From the NCBI RefSeq assembly GCF_022921075.1, contig NZ_CP095050.1:2852001-2916000 (forward strand): 64,000 bases of DNA, in the 5' to 3' direction. Position numbers and translations under genes: made by a program. Source of the stretch: Hymenobacter sp. 5317J-9 (GTDB lineage Bacteria; Bacteroidota; Bacteroidia; Cytophagales; Hymenobacteraceae). The stretch's first letter is position 1. The number at the start of each line of letters is the position of its first letter. Positions 44,422 through 54,000 of the stretch are shown one piece after another. The notes under the pieces were generated by a model. The model was not told the DNA's origin. It made no database searches and saw only the letters and a list, made by a program, of their open reading frames with translations.

Positions 44422-45732
44422 TCAGTCGGCGTAAAGCTCATCCACTTCCCCCACCACAAACGTGCTTCCGCCGATGAACACCACGTCGTCGGGCCTGGCG
44501 GCCTGGCGGGCCACGGCCACGGCCGCCCGCACCGATTCATAAGCCTCGCCCTTCAGGCCCAGCGCCGCGGCTTGCTGCTGCAGCTCGGCCGCCGGGAGCG
44601 CCCGCGGAATGCTGGCGGCACAAAAGTAGTAGGTGGCCTCCGGCGGTAGCAGAGCCAGCATGCCGGCCACGTCCTTGTCGTTTACGGTGCCAATGACGAG
44701 GTGCAGCGCCCGGTGCGGCACACGCTGCAGCTGGGCCATTACCATGCGCAAACCAGCCGTATTGTGGCCCGTGTCGCACACCACCAGCGGGCGGTGGCCA
44801 ATGATGCTCCAGCGGCCGCGCAGGCCGGTGAGCTGCGTTACCTGGCGCAGGCCGGTGCGCACGGCGGCTTCGGTGATGCGAAAGCCCAGGGCCCGCAGCT
44901 CGTCGAGCGTGGCCAACACGCCGGGCACGTTGTATTGCTGGTAGTCGCCGGGCAGGCCCAGCTCGGCATTGGGCAGGTAGGGGCGCCCGTGCTGCGTCAC
45001 GTGGAGGGGGCGCAGGCCGGTTTCGGGAGAGGTTTCACCGGCAAAAGTGGCCTGGTAAATCTGGTCGGCCACCACCAGGTGCGCAAGGTGGGCTGCGGCC
45101 GTGCGCTTAAACACCGCCGCTACCTCGGGCTGCGTCTGGCTGATGACCACGGGCACGCCCTGCTTGATGATGCCCGCTTTTTCGGCCGCAATTTCCGGCA
45201 GGGTGTTGCCTAACAATGCCTGGTGGTCGAAACTGATGTTGGTAATCAGCGAAACCAGCGGCGTGATAATGTTCGTCGAATCCAAGCGTCCGCCCAGGCC
45301 GACTTCAATGATGGCGATGTCGACGCGCAGCTCGGCGAAGTAGGCAAAGGCCAGCGCCACGCACATCTCAAAAAACGACGGCTGCACCTGGTCAAACAAC
45401 GGCCGCCATTTCGCCACCCACTGCACCAAGTAATCCGGGTCCAGTTCCTTTCCATTCACCCGAATGCGTTCCGTGAACTCGCGCAAGTGGGGCGAAGTGT
45501 ACAAGCCGACCTTATAGCCGGCCGCCTGCAACACCGCGGCCAGCAGGTGCGAGCTACTCCCCTTGCCGTTGGTGCCGGCCACGTGCACGCTCCGGAATTT
45601 TCGCTCCGGGTTGCCCAATGCTTCCGCCATAGCCAGCGTGTTGCCCAGCCCCTTTTTGATGCCGGCAGCCCCTACCCGCTGGAACATGGGCAGCCGCTCG
45701 TAGAGGTAAGTCAGCGTTTCAGAATACGTCAT
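44422..45732 (-). CDS. folC: Folylpolyglutamate synthase / dihydrofolate synthase
   Basis: A 436-residue Mur-ligase-type enzyme that adds glutamate to dihydropteroate and folates. The P-loop VHVAGTNGKGSSSHLLA is near residue 50; LYTSPHLREFTERIRVNG, IIEVGLGGRLDSTNII, NISFDHQALLG, AGIIKQGVPVVISQTQ and RWSIIGHRPLVVCDTGHNTAGL are family blocks. The ATG is at 45732. The upstream TonB gene is separated by a terminator, so folC-trmB probably has its own promoter or relies on read-through. Confidence 0.94.
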   Translation of the reverse strand: MTYSETLTYLYERLPMFQRVGAAGIKKGLGNTLAMAEALGNPERKFRSVHVAGTNGKGSSSHLLAAVLQAAGYKVGLYTSPHLREFTERIRVNGKELDPDYLVQWVAKWRPLFDQVQPSFFEMCVALAFAYFAELRVDIAIIEVGLGGRLDSTNIITPLVSLITNISFDHQALLGNTLPEIAAEKAGIIKQGVPVVISQTQPEVAAVFKRTAAAHLAHLVVADQIYQATFAGETSPETGLRPLHVTQHGRPYLPNAELGLPGDYQQYNVPGVLATLDELRALGFRITEAAVRTGLRQVTQLTGLRGRWSIIGHRPLVVCDTGHNTAGLRMVMAQLQRVPHRALHLVIGTVNDKDVAGMLALLPPEATYYFCAASIPRALPAAELQQQAAALGLKGEAYESVRAAVAVARQAARPDDVVFIGGSTFVVGEVDELYAD

Positions 45733-45783
45733 GGTTGCGCCTGGAAGGCCCTAAAATTACGAGGCATTCACAGCTCGTCAACA

Positions 45784-45817
45784 AAAAGCCCCGTCACCGG
45801 GCTGGAAACGGGGCTTT
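45784..45817 (-). terminator. Terminator after tonB
   Basis: AAAGCCCCGT pairs with ACGGGGCTTT around a 12-base loop, with a T-run on the minus strand side, 34 bases after the tonB stop. Confidence 0.8.
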
Positions 45818-45850
45818 CACGTCTGTGAAATCTGATTACAACCGCTTCTC

Positions 45851-46729
45851 TTACTTAAACCGGTAAGTGATGAAGCCGGTGGCACCGCCCGAGCCGGAAT
45901 TGGTGCGGCGGAACGTAGCGTTCAGCAGCGCATCGCGCACCAGTCGCTCTTGCGTCGGCGAAACGTTGCCCGACACTTTGGTCACGCTTTCAACGTCGCC
46001 GTCCTCCGAAATCTTAATTTTAAAGCGAATCATGCCCGGGTTATCGTCCACCGATTCGGGGCGGGGCGTGCTGTCGAAGGCCCAGCCGCTCATTTCCAGG
46101 CCGCCGCTACCGGGGCTGCTGCCGCTGCCGCCGCGGCCCGGGGCTCCGTATAGCGCCTTGGCGTCGAGCGAGCCGTTGGGGTCGCCCTGGTCGCCCACGG
46201 TGCCGGGGCGGTCACCGTTGTTGTTACCGGTGGGCGTGTTGCTGCTGCCGTTCACGCCATTGCCGTCGCCGGTGGCGCTGCCTTTGGGCGAAAACGTGAC
46301 GGCCACCTGCCGCTTGGGCTTGGGGGCCACTTTCACTTCTTCCTTGGGCGGTGCGGGCTTCTCCACGGGGGCTTCCGAAACCGGGCTTTCCTCAGCCTCG
46401 CTGGTGATGATTTTTTCCTGCGAAGGCGGCGTGGGGTCGGGTGTGGCCGCGACCGCGGGCCGGGGCTGCGGGTCGGGGCTGGCCTGGGGCGGGCGGCTGT
46501 CTTCGCGGTTGGGCGAGTTGTTGGCCGTGGCCATGGTTTGCACGTCGCCGGAACCGGCGGGGTCGAGGCCGTAGTTCAGTTCCACGCCATCGCCGCCGCC
46601 CAGGGGCTGCAGCGGCGGGTTGGGCCCCTGAAACACCATGAATATGAACAGCAGCAACAGCACCCCGTGCACCACCAGGGTGCCAATCAGCCCTTCGCGG
46701 CGGTGCGGTTCTTGATAATCAATAGCCAT
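45851..46729 (-). CDS. TonB-type energy transducer
   Basis: A 292-residue inner-membrane anchored protein. One membrane helix near the N-terminus (LIGTLVVHGVLLLLFIFMVF) is followed by a long periplasmic linker rich in Pro, Glu and Lys and then Gly/Asn/Ser (residues 60-215), and a C-terminal domain with GMIRFKIKISEDGDVESVTK and LVRDALLNATFRR, like the TonB C-terminal fold. It would couple the proton motive force harvested by ExbB-ExbD to outer-membrane receptors. It lies 32 bases after exbD. Confidence 0.85.
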   Translation of the reverse strand: MAIDYQEPHRREGLIGTLVVHGVLLLLFIFMVFQGPNPPLQPLGGGDGVELNYGLDPAGSGDVQTMATANNSPNREDSRPPQASPDPQPRPAVAATPDPTPPSQEKIITSEAEESPVSEAPVEKPAPPKEEVKVAPKPKRQVAVTFSPKGSATGDGNGVNGSSNTPTGNNNGDRPGTVGDQGDPNGSLDAKALYGAPGRGGSGSSPGSGGLEMSGWAFDSTPRPESVDDNPGMIRFKIKISEDGDVESVTKVSGNVSPTQERLVRDALLNATFRRTNSGSGGATGFITYRFK

Positions 46730-46761
46730 GGGATTGATACGCTAATCAGTCAAAAAACGGC

Positions 46762-47181
46762 CTATTTAGCGGCCGCCTGCTGGGCCTGGGTGGCCATTAC
46801 CATTTTCAGCTTCAGGCGGTTGCCAATCTCCAGAATGTCAACCAGCTTCTGAACGTTCAACGAATTATCAACGCGGAGCACCACCGTCGGCTGCTCCTGG
46901 GTGGGTGCAGTGCCCACCAAGGCCACCAGCTCCGACTCAACGGCCGTGGGGTTCACCGGCTTTTTGTTCACGTAATACACGCCGGCCGCATCCACCGAAA
47001 TGGTGATGGGCTGCTTCATCACCTGCTTACTCGATTTCGCATTAGGCAGCAGCAGCTTGATAACGTTGGGATTTACCAGCGTGGAGGCAATCAGAAAAAA
47101 CAACATCAGGAAAAACATGATGTCGTTCATGGCCCCGGTTTCGACGTGCGAAGTGAGGCGGTGGCGGCGGGAAAGGTTCAT
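46762..47181 (-). CDS. ExbD/TolR family biopolymer transport protein
   Basis: A 139-residue protein with one N-terminal membrane helix (MNDIMFFLMLFFLIASTLV), preceded by a short cytosolic stretch with ETGAMND, containing the Asp that takes part in proton passage in this family. The periplasmic part has KQPITISVDAAGVYYVNKKPV and VVLRVDNSLNVQKLVDILEIG, as in ExbD/TolR. It lies between exbB and tonB. A nested inverted repeat occupies the 88 bases before it. Confidence 0.9.
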   Translation of the reverse strand: MNLSRRHRLTSHVETGAMNDIMFFLMLFFLIASTLVNPNVIKLLLPNAKSSKQVMKQPITISVDAAGVYYVNKKPVNPTAVESELVALVGTAPTQEQPTVVLRVDNSLNVQKLVDILEIGNRLKLKMVMATQAQQAAAK

Positions 47182-47209
47182 CGCTGATGCATAAATAGGC
47201 TGATGTGCA

Positions 47210-47251
47210 AATGTGCTGAAGGCTGCAGGAATCGCAGCACATCAGCACATT
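47210..47251 (-). repeat. Nested inverted repeats between exbB and exbD
   Basis: AATGTGCTGA (47210-47219) and TCAGCACATT (47242-47251) are a perfect 10-bp pair, and TGATGTGC (47201-47208) also matches GCACATCA inside the same region. A hairpin in the exbB-exbD mRNA is likely. Confidence 0.6.
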
Positions 47252-47269
47252 AAACAACTAGCAAATCAA

Positions 47270-47956
47270 TTAATTATCCTGGAGAATGTCCATGAATTCG
47301 ATGGCCGAGTTCTCCATGCGGAACACCATGCGCTCCACCAGAATGCTCAGCCAATGGTAGCCCACGTGGGCAATGATGCCGACGATGAGGCCCGTGGCCG
47401 ACGTCACCAGCTTCACATACAAGCCGTCGGCTACCTGCGGGATGCCAAACTCTTTGGTGGCGGCAATGGAGTAGAAAATCTTGATTACCCCGATGATGGT
47501 GCCCACGAAGCCAATCATGGGCGCAATGCCGGCGATGATGCCCAGGATGCTGATGTTCTTTTCGAGGCGCGCAATCTCAATCTTGCCCACGTTTTCCACG
47601 CTGGTTTCAATTTCCTTCAGCGGCAGGCCGATGCGGCGCAGGCCCTTTTCGACCATGCGAGCCAGCGGCGAGGCGGTCTGAGCGCACAGCAGCTTGGCGC
47701 CGGCCAGGTCGCCCTTCACCATGAGCGAGCGAATGCCATTCATGAACGTGTCGGGGTCGCCGGCGGCGCGGCGGATGGTGAAGTAGCGCTCGATGATGAT
47801 GTAAACCGAGAGAATGGAAAGCGCCACCAACGGAACCATAATCCAGCCGCCGCGCAGCAGCAGGTCGATAACCGGGACGCTGGTGCTGGCAATGGGCGCA
47901 GCAGTATTAACAGTATCGGCAGCGGTGGGAACCACTTGCAGGAAGAATGCGGACAT
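47270..47956 (-). CDS. MotA/TolQ/ExbB family proton channel protein
   Basis: A 228-residue inner-membrane protein with three membrane segments: WIMVPLVALSILSVYIIIER near residue 35, NISILGIIAGIAPMIGFVGTIIGVI near 135 and ATGLIVGIIAHVGYHWLSILV near 185. The middle helix with the GFVGTIIG block is the family hallmark. With ExbD it would form the proton-driven motor energising TonB. It starts eight bases after the HU/SPOR gene stop. Confidence 0.92.
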   Translation of the reverse strand: MSAFFLQVVPTAADTVNTAAPIASTSVPVIDLLLRGGWIMVPLVALSILSVYIIIERYFTIRRAAGDPDTFMNGIRSLMVKGDLAGAKLLCAQTASPLARMVEKGLRRIGLPLKEIETSVENVGKIEIARLEKNISILGIIAGIAPMIGFVGTIIGVIKIFYSIAATKEFGIPQVADGLYVKLVTSATGLIVGIIAHVGYHWLSILVERMVFRMENSAIEFMDILQDN

Positions 47957-47964
47957 GAAGGGGA

Positions 47965-49161
47965 TTAAAATTTCAACGTATTGTAATCGCAGTGCGTGCT
48001 CACGCGCAGGCGCTGGGCTTCGCGCTGGGCCGAAGCAAGGTCGGCGTAGTCGCCGGCCGTGAGCCGGAACAGGCGACTGCCAAAGGGCGGCAAAATGATG
48101 CGGGCATTGTGTCCGTTGCGGGCCAGGGTTTTGCGCCCCTTCTCGGCATTGGCCAAGCTACCGTAGGCACCGGCGATGACGTAATAACGGCCCGTCCGGT
48201 TTTTAATTGTCACGGATTTGACGTCCGCCGGCGCTTTGGCCTTGGGTGCCGCGGGCGCGGTGGTTGGCTTGGCCGTTTCCACTGCGGGCATCGCCACGGG
48301 TTTAGCGGGCGTGGCAGGCTCGGCAACCGGAACAACCACCGCCGTTTCGGGGGAAGAAGTCTTGATTGCTGTGGCGGGCAGCGTCGTTATGGGCGGCGCC
48401 TCAGCCGCGATAACTGCAGCAGTTTCGGGGGCATTCAGGGGCGTGAGCCCCTCCGTGGACGGCTCGGAGCTGGCGAAGGTGCGCTGGCCCAGCGTGGCCT
48501 GCTGGGTCTCGGCCAAGGACGCGCTACCCGTCGCGCGCTGCTGCGCCCATTCCAGCTTGGGCAATTGGTTCTGCCACTTGGCCGAAACCATGTTCCGGTT
48601 CACCAGGAACTGATAGTTGGCTAGGAAAAGCAGCCCCGCCGCCAAGGCAATGATGCTGGCCGGCAGCAGCCGCGCCGTGCGCGTGCGCCGCTTGGAGGCC
48701 CCGCGCAGGGCCGGTTGCGGGCGCTTGCTGCGGGCATCGTTGGCACGCACCGGGCGCGCCACCAGCTCGGGCAGCCCGTAGGCCGAGGCCAATAGGTTAT
48801 CTGAGCCCGTGTATTCGAAAGCGAGGCCGCGGCCAGCGGCCCGGCGGAAAATGCCGATGCCCGGCAGCTCGGTGCGGTTGGTCTCGTCCAGTTCCTGCTT
48901 GAGGCCAGCTACGGCGGCGCGCACGGTTTCGCGCGCTTGCGCTATGCTCATACCGAGGTGCTGGCTCAGGGCATCGACGAGCAAGCCGTCGTTGCGGGTC
49001 AAGGCCTGGTTGAAGGCCACCAGCTTGGTGGGCGGGCCCAGGGCCTGGCGGCCGGGCTGGACCCGGGCCGGCGAAGCATCGGCCACCAATCCTCCAAAAT
49101 CCGGAATAATCACGCAGTCGTGGTCGCGGAGCAAAGGACGGATGTGGTCGGCTAAATGCAT
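47965..49161 (-). CDS. HU-like (CCDC81-type) domain protein with C-terminal SPOR domain
   Basis: A 398-residue inner-membrane protein. Residues 1-120 (MHLADHIRPLLRDHDCVIIPDFGGLVA..., LPGIGIFRRAAGRGLAFEY) match a CCDC81-type HU-like domain found in Bacteroidota, which may bind DNA or protein. A membrane helix (LLPASIIALAAGLLFLANYQFL) follows near 170, then a Thr/Pro/Ala-rich linker, and a C-terminal SPOR domain (RYYVIAGAYGSLANAEKGR, LFRLTAGDYADLASAQREA), which binds septal peptidoglycan. The architecture links the cytosol with the cell wall. It is in the middle of the envelope cluster. Confidence 0.85.
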   Translation of the reverse strand: MHLADHIRPLLRDHDCVIIPDFGGLVADASPARVQPGRQALGPPTKLVAFNQALTRNDGLLVDALSQHLGMSIAQARETVRAAVAGLKQELDETNRTELPGIGIFRRAAGRGLAFEYTGSDNLLASAYGLPELVARPVRANDARSKRPQPALRGASKRRTRTARLLPASIIALAAGLLFLANYQFLVNRNMVSAKWQNQLPKLEWAQQRATGSASLAETQQATLGQRTFASSEPSTEGLTPLNAPETAAVIAAEAPPITTLPATAIKTSSPETAVVVPVAEPATPAKPVAMPAVETAKPTTAPAAPKAKAPADVKSVTIKNRTGRYYVIAGAYGSLANAEKGRKTLARNGHNARIILPPFGSRLFRLTAGDYADLASAQREAQRLRVSTHCDYNTLKF

Positions 49162-49264
49162 TGTATTGAATGGAAGTTATGGGTTAACAGTCGCACACCA
49201 GCACCTTACAGCTCATTGCGTTAACCGCAAGACACCTGTCAGCTTTAGGGTCGAGTCTGCCAAC

Positions 49265-51046
49265 TCAGAAAGTGTAGCCCGCGCCGCCAATGACGTTGAT
49301 GCCCTTTACCGGATAGGCGTAAAAGCGCTGGTATTGGCGGTTTGCGAGGTTATTACCCATTACAAAGATGGATATTTTTGGCGTAATGCGGTAATCGGCG
49401 CGCAGGTTTAGGTCGATAATGGGGTCGGTGGCCCGGTAAAAATCGGGCACGCGGGCGGCACCCGCCACGGTAGCCGGGCGGTAGCTGATGCCGTAGCTGG
49501 CGGAAAAGAAGTAACCCTCGACGCCTATCATCAGCTTCTCAAACACGTTGTAGGTGCCAAAAACCGAGGCCTGGTACTCGGGCCGGTGAAACGGCTGGGG
49601 TAGGTTTTTGAGGGCGTATTTGTTGTAATCCATCCGGGTGCCGAGGCGGAATTTTTCGGCGGCGTTGTAGAGCAGCTCGCCGTGCAGGTTGAGCACGCCG
49701 GTGGCGTTCTGGTCGTACACGAGGTCGAAGCGGCTGGGGTCAACGGGGTTGTTGAGGTAAAAATACAAGTTGCGGTCGCGGGCGTAGGTGGCGCGGGCGT
49801 TGAACTCCAGCCCCCGGGCCGGCGTGGAGGTAAAACCAGCGTAGATGGTGGGCCCGCGATGGGTGTCGGCCACGTTCAGGCCGCGGTTCAGCCAAGGGTT
49901 TTCGGTGGTCAGGTCGTAGCGGGTCACGCGCTGCAGCGAACCGCCCAGGCCCGCATACACCATAAACTTCTCGGGCTCGATGGTGTAGCCCAGCCGTACG
50001 GCCGGGTAAATCACCGCCTTGCTCACGCTGGTGGCCGTGTCGGATGAGTAGCCCAGCGTGGCACCCACCGAGAAGGCAATGTTGTTGCGCATGAACTCGT
50101 AGGCCGGCGTGGCCTGCACGAAAGTGCGCGTGCGGGTAACCTGCTCGGCGGCCACATTGGGCTTGGCCGGGGCCAGGTCTTTTTCAGCGATGAAGGAGGC
50201 TTCGCCGTTCAGCGTGATGCGGCTCGACTCGCCGAGGGCGTAGCCCAGCTTGGCGTTCAGGCGCACGTCGTTTTCATTGGCCGAAAAAATGTCGCTCCAG
50301 TAGCGGTAGCCCAGGCTGGCGTCGTACTGCAGCACCTGCTCGGGGTCGCGGTTGTGGGCGTAGCCTTTCACGGCAAAGCGGTTGAACACCTGCTTGATGT
50401 CGCCGGCTTCGGGGGTGGCCACGGGCGTACCGTTGGCGGCCTTGTCGTAACCGTAGAAGTTGTAGCGTTCGCGGCCCAGGTCCAGGTTGGCGCCGAAGGC
50501 GGCAGTGCCGCGGTACAGCTCGCCCATGAGGTGCGCGCTGGTTTCGGCCACGCTGGAGTTTTTCCCGTCCACGGGGCCGTTCAGGGAGTTGACGTGCTTG
50601 ATGTCGAGGCCGTAGGCGTGGTCGGTGTTGCGGGTGCTGTGGAAATAGCCGCGGCCGTAGAACGTGCCGTAGTTGCCGATGCCCACTTTCACCAGGTTGC
50701 CGGTGAGCGGCGTGGGCTCCTCGGCCCGAATGGTCAGCACCTTCACCGAAGGATTCAGGCGGTCCGCCGGCAGGCGAAAGTCGGGAAAGGTGTAGGTGAC
50801 TTTGCGCTCGGTCTGGGGCGGCGCCGGCAGCGCGATTTTGGAGAAGTTGCGCGTGGCCTCGGGCAGCTGGTTCACCCGCTCCTTCACGATTTCAATTTCG
50901 GCCTCTTCAATCTTGCCCGTGGTTTTGCCCTTGGTGGGCTGGGCCATGGCGGCCGGCGCCGCAGCCCCCACCAGCACGACGGCCAGGGCCAAGCCTGCGC
51001 CCCGGCGCGCTTTCGACGACGTATTTTTAGTTGACAAACGCTTCAT
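49265..51046 (-). CDS. TonB-receptor-like beta-barrel protein
   Basis: A 593-residue outer-membrane protein. The signal peptide (LALAVVLVGAAAPAAMAQ) is followed by a short helical region and then beta-strands with aromatic girdles (TGNLVKVGIGNYGTFYGRGY, ITLNGEASFIAEKD, ISIFVMGNNLANRQYQRFYAYP, GGAGYTF at the C-terminus). The C-terminal strands resemble TonB-dependent receptors, but no plug domain is seen, so it may be a porin or a structural barrel. The ATG is at 51046. It is 35 bases after the large TPR gene. Confidence 0.85.
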   Translation of the reverse strand: MKRLSTKNTSSKARRGAGLALAVVLVGAAAPAAMAQPTKGKTTGKIEEAEIEIVKERVNQLPEATRNFSKIALPAPPQTERKVTYTFPDFRLPADRLNPSVKVLTIRAEEPTPLTGNLVKVGIGNYGTFYGRGYFHSTRNTDHAYGLDIKHVNSLNGPVDGKNSSVAETSAHLMGELYRGTAAFGANLDLGRERYNFYGYDKAANGTPVATPEAGDIKQVFNRFAVKGYAHNRDPEQVLQYDASLGYRYWSDIFSANENDVRLNAKLGYALGESSRITLNGEASFIAEKDLAPAKPNVAAEQVTRTRTFVQATPAYEFMRNNIAFSVGATLGYSSDTATSVSKAVIYPAVRLGYTIEPEKFMVYAGLGGSLQRVTRYDLTTENPWLNRGLNVADTHRGPTIYAGFTSTPARGLEFNARATYARDRNLYFYLNNPVDPSRFDLVYDQNATGVLNLHGELLYNAAEKFRLGTRMDYNKYALKNLPQPFHRPEYQASVFGTYNVFEKLMIGVEGYFFSASYGISYRPATVAGAARVPDFYRATDPIIDLNLRADYRITPKISIFVMGNNLANRQYQRFYAYPVKGINVIGGAGYTF

Positions 51047-51081
51047 CAGCAATCAATTATTCAGTGAGTAAATGCGCCGGG

Positions 51082-54000
51082 TTAGCGCTGGGTGGCCGTG
51101 TCGGCCGGGGCGGTGGTATTGCCGCGCAGGTTGGTGCGGGGCACGGCGGTTTTGCCCTTTGTTGGGGCGGGCGTGGTGGCCGGCTTGCCGATGGGCGCGG
51201 GCGTCTTGGCCGGTGCTTTGGCCGGGGTTTTCGGCGCAGGTTTGGGCTCGGCGGGCTCTTCGGGCTGGTCGGCGCCCAGGGTTTTGAGGCGCTGCTTGGC
51301 GGCCTCCACCACTTCGGCCACCGGGAAATTGTTGTCGATGAGCGAGTTCAAAGTGCCCCGGGCCTGGAAATTGTCGCCTTCGGCCGCGTACACATCGGCC
51401 ACCAGCAGGAACGCCCGGCCCTGCCACAGCGCGTAACTGCTGTAGTTGGCGTTCACCTTGAGGGCGGCGGCAATGGCGTCCTCGTTTTTCTTCTGCTTAA
51501 ACAGCGTCTGGGCCAGGAAATACTGGGCTTCGGCGCCGTTCACGTCGTTGGGTGCGGCCGTGACGGCGGCAGCCAGCTCGGTCGCGGCCTGGTCGTAGTT
51601 CTCGGCGCGGTAGCTGGCCTTGCCCAGGTAGAGCAGGGCGGCATTGGTGGCGTTGGCGGTGGCGCCGGCCTGGGCGCGCAGCTCTTCGGCCACGCGGCGG
51701 GTGCCGGCGTAATCGCCCGCTTCGTAGAGGCTGCGCATCTGGCCCAGCGTTGCGTTGGCCACCTCGCGGCGGTTGGTGCTGGCGCCGCGCAGGCGCTCGT
51801 AGTATTTGGCGGCCTCGGCGTAGTTCTTGTTCTCAAACTCGAGGTCGGCGAGGCGGCCCACGGCGCGGTTCAGGAACTCGCTCTTGCCTTCGGTCACCAC
51901 GTCGCGCAGGCGGGCAATGCCTTGCTGCCGGTCGCCGGTTTTCACGTAGGAATCGGCCAGGAAGAAGCGGGCATCGGGCCCCAGGGCCGACTGCGGGTAC
52001 TGCTTCAAGTACGACTCCAGGCGCAGAATGGCGGGCTTGTATTTCTCAGCCAGATACAGCGACTTCGCCGCTTCAAACTCCACGCTCTCGGTGGCCTTGC
52101 TGTCGGGGTTTTGAATCTTGAATGAGGCCAGCACAGCGTCGAACTCCTCCGTACGGCCCAGGGCCGTCAGGCTTTCCTGCAGACTATAGATGGCCTGCGA
52201 CGCGGCTTCGCTGCGCGGGTAGTCCGTCAGCACTTTCTGAAAATCGGCCACGGCTTTTTCCTGCTGCTGCAGGTTGGCGTAGGCCACGCCGCGCTTTTGC
52301 AGGGCCTGCGGCATGAGCGGGCTATTGGGCCGGTTGGCAATCAGCCGGGTGAAGCCATCCACCGCTGGCTGGTATTCACCGGCCTCAAACGACAGCTGCG
52401 CCTGCTGGAACACCGCTTCCTCGGCGTAGCGCGAGTTGGGGCTGGTTTTTAGCAGAGCTGCGAGGGTCGTGTTGGCTTCGTCGCGCCGGCCCATCAGGCC
52501 CAGCGTGCGGCCTTTCTGGTAGTAAGCGTAGTCCTTGTCGGCGGCGTTGGCATTGATGACCTTGTCGTACAAAGCCAGCGCCTGCTGGTAGCTTTTCGCC
52601 ACATAGTAGGTGTCGGCGAGGCGTAGCGTGGCATCGTAGTAGTTCGGGTCCGAAGGCTTGGCGTCGTTGTCGCTCACAAACGCCTGGAACTGCGGCCGGG
52701 CGCGGTCGTACTGCTTGGTGTTGTAGTAGGCATAGCCCAGGCCATAGCGAGCTTTTTGCTCGAAATCGGCCTCCTCGGGGCTCACGCCGCCCTGCCGGGC
52801 CGAGCGGGCCGCCGCCACGTAGGCCGTAATGGCGTCTTGGTACTGCTGGCCCACGCTGAAAATCTCGCCCCGCAACACCTGGGCCGCGGCCCGCAATGCA
52901 TCATCAGCCGGGTATTTCAGCGACTTGTCCAGCAGCGGCAGCGCCTCCGAGTAGTTGCCGTTGTTGTAGAGCGTGGCGGCCTGGGAGTAGGCCACGCGCT
53001 GGTAAGTGGCATCAAGCTTGGCGCTGCGGTCTTCCAGGCCATCCAGGTAGGTGAGCGCCTGGTTGTAGTCGGTCGAGGCCAGGAAGCTGGTACTCAGCAG
53101 GTCGTCGACGATGGGCTGGTTTTTAGAACGCGGAAACTTTTTGCGAAAATCGCGCAGCACGGCAATGGTTTCGGGTAGATTGCCCTGCTCGTACTGCACC
53201 TGGCCCAGCTTGAGCGTGGCATTTTCGGCAATGCCTTTGTCAAACGTCGACTGCCGCGCGGCCTCAAAAGCCGTTACCGCCTGCGGCTTCTGGTTGGTCT
53301 GAATGTAGCTCAGGCCCAGGTGGTAGGCGGCGTTCTGGCCCAACGAGTCGCGGCGTACGGCCACGTTGCGCAGGTTGGCAATGGCGCCCTTGAAGTCGCC
53401 CATCTTGTAGTTGGCGAAACCGATTTTGTACTGCAGCGCCGGCTCAATCTTGCCCTTGTGAATGGCCGCGTACTTATCGAAGTTTTCGGCCGCTTCCTTG
53501 TACTGGCCTTTTTGGTAGTACGCGTCGCCCAGCAACAGCTGGATTTCGTCGGAGTTCTGCGGCGGCGGCGTGTTTTGCAGCGCCTTGGTGGCGTAGCCTA
53601 TCAGGCCGTCGAAGTTCCCTTCGCGGTAGTAAATCTGCGTCATCACGGCCGGCACCACGGGCTGATAGGCATCGTTCTGCTCGGCCACGGCCAGGTCGGT
53701 GCGGGCGGCGGCGTAGTCGCCGGCGCGGTAGGCCAGGTAGCCCGCGTAGTACGAGCTGGCGTACTTGTACTGGCTTTGCACCTGCTTGTTGCGGTCAAAA
53801 AGCAAGCGGGCCTTTTCGTAATCTTTTTGCTCGAAATAGCTGTAGGCCAGCTTAAAATCGGACTCCGCGCGCTGGTCGTTGCTGAGGTTATCGGGCGCCA
53901 CTTTCTGGAAGTAGCGGATGGCCGCCTCGTAATTTTTCTGGTCGAAATAGAACCTGCCCAACTCGAAATAGGCCGCCGCGGCGCGCGGGTGCGCCGGGTG

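Noticed and set aside
45784..45817. Hairpin before folC as a folate or THF riboswitch
   Set aside because: A simple GC stem with T-run directly after the tonB stop; it is an ordinary terminator.
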